Shown one piece after another: positions 15,026 through 17,987 of a stretch of DNA of 17,987 nucleotides (within the stretch, counting starts at the first letter, position 1; each line of letters opens with the position of its first letter). This DNA is from Flavobacteriales bacterium MED-G22 (GTDB lineage Bacteria > Bacteroidota > Bacteroidia > Flavobacteriales > Flavobacteriaceae), in the NCBI GenBank assembly GCA_002457295.1, contig NTKF01000028.1:1-17987 (forward strand), read 5' to 3'. A program made the position numbers and the translations under genes. The notes below the pieces were generated by a model. That model was not told the origin of the DNA and searched no databases. It worked only from the letters and a program-made list of their open reading frames with translations.

Positions 15026-16226
15026 ACAAAAAAATTTAGAATTAGAAAAAACTATTTTGGTGGGTATTGTCAATTCCAACCAAGATAGCGAGCAATCAAA
15101 TGAGTTTTTAAATGAACTCGCTTTTTTATCTCATACAGCAGGTGGAGAAGTTTGCCAACGGTTTGTGCAACGCATTGAGGTGCCTCACCCAAAAACTTTT
15201 ATAGGATCGGGTAAAATGGAGGAGGTAGCTCGATTTGTGAAGGCACATGAAATTTCTACCGTAATTTTTGATGACGAATTATCCCCAGCTCAACAAGGAA
15301 ATATCGAAAAGTTGTTGCGGTGCAAAATTCTAGATCGGACCGGCTTGATTTTAGATATTTTTGCTCAACGAGCTAAAACCAGCTATGCCCGAACACAGGT
15401 TGAACTTGCTCAATATGAATATTTATTACCCCGCTTGAAAGGACTTTGGACGCATCTAGAACGTCAAAGGGGGGGTATCGGAATGCGTGGCCCTGGTGAA
15501 ACAGAGATTGAAACGGACCGGCGTATCGTACGAGATAAAATTGCCTTATTAAAAAAGAAATTGGTCTTTATAGATAAACAAATGGCTACTCAAAGAGGCA
15601 ATCGTGGGGCACTAGTGAGGGTAGCTTTGGTGGGTTATACGAATGTAGGTAAGTCTACCTTAATGAATGTTATAGCCAAGAGTAAAGTGTTCGCAGAAAA
15701 CAAACTTTTTGCTACTTTAGATACGACCGTTCGCAAGGTGGTATTAGGAAACCTACCCTTTTTACTTAGTGATACAGTTGGCTTTATCAGAAAATTACCT
15801 ACACAACTAGTTGAATCTTTTAAAAGTACCCTCGATGAGGTGAAAGAGGCTGATTTGCTTTTACATATAGTAGACATTGCTCATTCAAATTTTGAGACAC
15901 ATATTGATTCTGTCAACCTAATTTTGAAAGAAATTGGATGTTTAGATAAGCCTACCCTTATTGTCTTCAATAAAATCGACTCCTACCACGCAGAACCTTG
16001 GGATAAATCCGATTTGACCATCCAAAAATCCACAAAACATTTTAGTATAGAGGAATGGGAACAAACGTGGATGCACCGTATGAATGGAAATACACTTTTC
16101 ATTTCTGCAAAGAGCAGAGAAAACTTAGAGATATTTAGACAAAAGGTCTATCAAGCGGTTCGAAAAATTCATGTGACCCGATTTCCCTACAATCATTTTC
16201 TCTATCCGGAGGTTGTAGAGGAATAA
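15018..16226 (+). CDS. hflX: GTPase HflX
   Basis: A 402-residue ribosome-associated GTPase that in other bacteria splits stalled or stress-damaged ribosomes. The HflX N-terminal domain includes FIGSGKMEEV (61-70) and DELSPAQQGNIE (86-97); a coiled-coil linker holds RGGIGMRGPGETEIETDRR (151-169), the family hallmark. The G domain carries G1 GYTNVGKST (206-214), G2 ATLDTT (232-237), G3 DTVGF (252-256), G4 NKID (318-321) and G5 SAK (363-365). Length and motifs are normal. The ATG at 15018 lies inside the 3' end of lpxH, so translation is probably coupled. A hairpin terminator begins on its stop codon. Confidence 0.96.
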   Translation: MIEQKNLELEKTILVGIVNSNQDSEQSNEFLNELAFLSHTAGGEVCQRFVQRIEVPHPKTFIGSGKMEEVARFVKAHEISTVIFDDELSPAQQGNIEKLLRCKILDRTGLILDIFAQRAKTSYARTQVELAQYEYLLPRLKGLWTHLERQRGGIGMRGPGETEIETDRRIVRDKIALLKKKLVFIDKQMATQRGNRGALVRVALVGYTNVGKSTLMNVIAKSKVFAENKLFATLDTTVRKVVLGNLPFLLSDTVGFIRKLPTQLVESFKSTLDEVKEADLLLHIVDIAHSNFETHIDSVNLILKEIGCLDKPTLIVFNKIDSYHAEPWDKSDLTIQKSTKHFSIEEWEQTWMHRMNGNTLFISAKSRENLEIFRQKVYQAVRKIHVTRFPYNHFLYPEVVEE

Positions 16227-16262
16227 GTTTTACCACGGTGATTCTCTGAAGGAAAACTTTTT
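16225..16262 (+). terminator. Rho-independent terminator of hflX
   Basis: Beginning inside the hflX stop codon, AAGTTTT-a-CC (16225-16234) pairs with GG-AAAACTT (16251-16259), with one bulged A and a 16-base loop, and the right arm runs into a short T-run (16258-16262). It is AT-rich, so of moderate strength. It would end the metB-like/lpxH/hflX operon. Confidence 0.5.
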
Positions 16263-16333
16263 ATGTAAAATTCAAGTATCACAGCATGGACAACTAGGAC
16301 GTAATTATACACTTGCATTGATGTATAGGTTTT

Positions 16334-16358
16334 AAAAAAAGGGTGTTTCCCTGTTTTT
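16334..16358. terminator. Bidirectional hairpin terminator at the endonuclease 3' end
   Basis: A7 GGG TGTTT CCC TG T5: the GGG (16341-16343) and CCC (16349-16351) pair across a 5-base loop, and the flanking A and T runs extend the stem with one mismatch. Read on the minus strand it gives a GC stem followed by seven T, overlapping the stop codon of the endonuclease gene. The remaining sequence between 16263 and 16333 shows no gene or clear signal. Confidence 0.5.
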
Positions 16359-17378
16359 ATAATTCTAATCCTAAAACAACATAAACAGGAAAGTGATCAG
16401 AATAGCCATTGAGCAATTGCCCTTTTTGAGTGGTTCTATAGGGATAGCCTTTATATCGGCCTTCTGGCGTTTGTAAATAGAGAGGATTAAAGATTTTAGT
16501 AGTCAAATAAAAAAGGTGATCCCTAGATTTGAAAGACTCACTCAATAAAATTTGATCAAACAAATGCCAGCGGTCGTTGTAAGCAAGCGAGCCAACCCCT
16601 TTTGTGTAGAGCGTAGTCATGGCATTAAAAAGGGGCTCATTATATTCTTCTACCAAACTTTTTTGAGGTTGGGTTAAAAGCCGTACACTCTTATTATCAG
16701 GGTTGTCATTAAAGTCACCCATAACAATAATTTGAGGTTTGGGAGTGAGTCGTTCCAAAGAATCTTTAATTCTACTTTGCAATCTTGCCGCAGCCATTCT
16801 TAATGGAGCACTCCTTTTAGCACCCCCTCGTCGAGACGGCCAATGATTGACCATAACCACTAAAGGTTTTCCTTCCAGAAATCCACTAACTACCAATTGA
16901 TCACGTGTTGTGTTAAAATATTGTTTGCTTTCTGACTGTAAACGCAAACGATATTTTTTAGCAAAATCAATATGAAATAGCTGAGATTGGTAGAGTAAAG
17001 CGACGTCAATACCTCTTCTGTCTGGGGAATCAAAATGTATAATACTATACCCATAAGGTACTAATTCATTCGTATTTAGTAGGGCTTCCAGAACCGTTCT
17101 ATTTTCTATTTCGGCTAGGCCTAATAGTAGAGGGGCTTTTGTGAAGGGTTGTTTTTTAAAGCATCAATAACAGAAGCTATAAGAACTGCTTTTTGTCTAA
17201 AAGAAGCATTTGTCCAACTCTTTCTGCCATTTGGAGTATAGTCGTCATCAAAAGTTTTAGGATCATCTACAGCGTCAAAAAAATTTTCAACATTATAGAA
17301 CCCTACACAAAATAATCGATATTCTTGAGCGTGGCCTAAATAAATGAAAAACAAAACAATGGGGAGTAAGAAGCGCAT
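16357..17378 (-). pseudogene. Secreted endonuclease/exonuclease/phosphatase family protein, one frameshift
   Basis: The frame runs from the ATG at 17378 to a TAG at 17121-17123 (85 residues), while the rest of the protein is open in the -1 frame through 16357. With one -1 shift it reads as a complete protein of 340 residues. Part one has a signal peptide (MRFLLPIVLFFIYLGHAQ) and NVENFFD (29-35). The shifted part has LLGLAEIENRTVLEALL, PDRRGIDVALLY, MVNHWPSRRGGAKRS, IVMGDFNDNPDN and YSDHFPVYV, the full catalytic set of the EEP (DNase I/exonuclease III-like) fold. The shift lies at AAAAAAC (17157-17151), a perfect A_AAA_AAC heptamer in the right phase. It could be a sequencing or homopolymer indel, a recent pseudogene, or a programmed frameshift. 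It is divergent from a TonB-dependent receptor. Confidence 0.8.
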
Positions 17379-17394
17379 TTTGATTTGGTTTTTT

Positions 17395-17424
17395 CAAAAA
17401 TAAATCAAATATTTAATTTTCAAA
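17395..17424 (-). promoter_or_regulatory. Bacteroidota-type promoter for the endonuclease gene
   Basis: On the minus strand, TTTG (17424-17421) is followed after 18 bases by TATTTTTG (17402-17395), an exact match to the Bacteroidota -33/-7 pattern TTTG-N-TAnnTTTG. It would start transcription close upstream of the ATG at 17378, with a leader of about 10 bases. The intact promoter is relevant to whether the frameshifted gene is still expressed. Confidence 0.5.
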
Positions 17425-17435
17425 CCTACTTACTT

Positions 17436-17987
17436 ATGAAGACCCTATTCTTATTCTTCATGTTCTTCTGTGGGCAAATTTGGTCCCAAGAGTTACCCCT
17501 AAGAGGGCGATTACTTTCAGCCTTTGGTAATCCAATACAAGGATTGACTCTTCAAGTAAGCGGAACCACTTTTTCTTCTGTATCAAACAGCAATGGAGAT
17601 TTTGTATTGAATTTGCCTGCAGAGAAAAAACAAGGACTTTTATTAGTCATTTCAGAGAGTATAACAATTCAAGAGATTCCTTTCAATATGCTTCCACTTG
17701 ATTTAGGAAATTGGATTGTGCCGCAGCAAGAATTGGATTGGCCCATTTTTTCTGCTGAAGACATGGGGCTTTTTGAGGATGCTATGGAATCCTTTGACCG
17801 CCAACAAATTGGTAGTATTCTCCAAGCCAGAAAAAATTTATTCCTTAACACAGCAGCATTTCAGTTTAGTGCTACCTTTTATCGTTTGCGCGGATTAGAC
17901 AATTCAAATCAATTGGTTTATCTCAATGGAATATTGATGAATAAGGCAACAACTGGGACTCCAAGATGGCAACAATGGGGAGGTTTA
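17436..17987 (+). CDS. TonB-dependent receptor, N-terminal part (3' end outside window)
   Basis: The frame is open from the ATG at 17436 to the last base, 184 residues, with no stop, so the gene continues beyond the window. Residues 1-18 (MKTLFLFFMFFCGQIWSQ) are a signal peptide. Residues 20-80 look like a carboxypeptidase-regulatory-like beta domain: LRGRLLSAFGNPIQGLTLQV, then SNSNGDFVLNLP. From about 115 the plug domain begins, with IGSILQARKNLFLNTAAF and YRLRGLDNSNQLVYLNGI, the typical plug segment naming a loop partner. It would be an outer-membrane beta-barrel taking up a ligand with TonB energy. No SusD gene is visible. The divergent endonuclease partner may share its function. The substrate is unknown. 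Confidence 0.85.
   Translation, partial: MKTLFLFFMFFCGQIWSQELPLRGRLLSAFGNPIQGLTLQVSGTTFSSVSNSNGDFVLNLPAEKKQGLLLVISESITIQEIPFNMLPLDLGNWIVPQQELDWPIFSAEDMGLFEDAMESFDRQQIGSILQARKNLFLNTAAFQFSATFYRLRGLDNSNQLVYLNGILMNKATTGTPRWQQWGGL

Noticed and set aside
16357..16947. Separate small gene starting with the TTG at 16947
   Set aside because: The frame is open upstream through 17157 with conserved EEP-family motifs, so it is the remainder of the frameshifted gene, not its own gene.

Overview
The window looks like a chromosomal segment of a low-GC marine-type Bacteroidota, most likely a member of the Flavobacteriaceae. The grounds are AT-rich DNA, a TonB-dependent receptor fragment with a carboxypeptidase-regulatory-like N-terminus, promoter elements of the TAnnTTTG type, starts without Shine-Dalgarno sequences, and Bacteroidota-style protein families (LpxH-type phosphoesterase, DUF1080, NupG-like MFS). 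No rRNA, tRNA, CRISPR, phage or insertion sequence was seen.

Layout. (1) 2-1117 (+): the 3' part of a glycosyltransferase cut by the window edge. (2) 1177-8293 (-): one tightly packed run of eight genes, read from 8293 downwards: secreted TIM-barrel lipoprotein, NupG-like MFS transporter, Gfo/Idh/MocA oxidoreductase, cytosolic TIM-barrel isomerase, secreted DUF1080 protein, then the housekeeping genes yicC, gmk and nadD. Gaps are 21 bp or less and two junctions are 4-bp ATGA overlaps. (3) 8416-10698 (+): divergently, a GMC oxidoreductase and its Tat-signal small subunit. (4) 10693-11175 (-): a cytochrome c lipoprotein convergent with them. (5) 11231-13006: an acyl-CoA thioesterase-like gene (+), then a DMT permease and an ArsC/Spx-like CxxC protein (-). 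(6) 13105-16226 (+): a cystathionine synthase/lyase, lpxH and hflX, nearly gapless. (7) 16357-17378 (-): a secreted endonuclease/exonuclease/phosphatase protein broken by one frameshift at an A6C tract. (8) 17436-17987 (+): the 5' part of a TonB-dependent receptor, open at the window end.

The most interesting block is 3214-11175. It combines a periplasmic FAD sugar dehydrogenase (GMC subunit with a cysteine cluster, Tat-signal chaperone subunit, lipoprotein cytochrome c) with a DUF1080 protein (the family that includes 3-keto-glycoside hydrolases), two TIM-barrel sugar isomerase/epimerase-like proteins, a Gfo/Idh/MocA dehydrogenase and an MFS importer. I infer a route in which a sugar, glycoside or cyclitol is oxidised in the periplasm to a keto-sugar, processed there, imported, and then isomerised or reduced in the cytoplasm. 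The parts are known families and related 3-keto-glycoside pathways are known in Bacteroidota. The substrate and this exact gene set are not fixed by the sequence.

The other item that deserves checking is the broken endonuclease gene. Its frame break lies exactly on a perfect A_AAA_AAC heptamer, so it is either a homopolymer indel (sequencing error or recent mutation) or a programmed -1 frameshift site.
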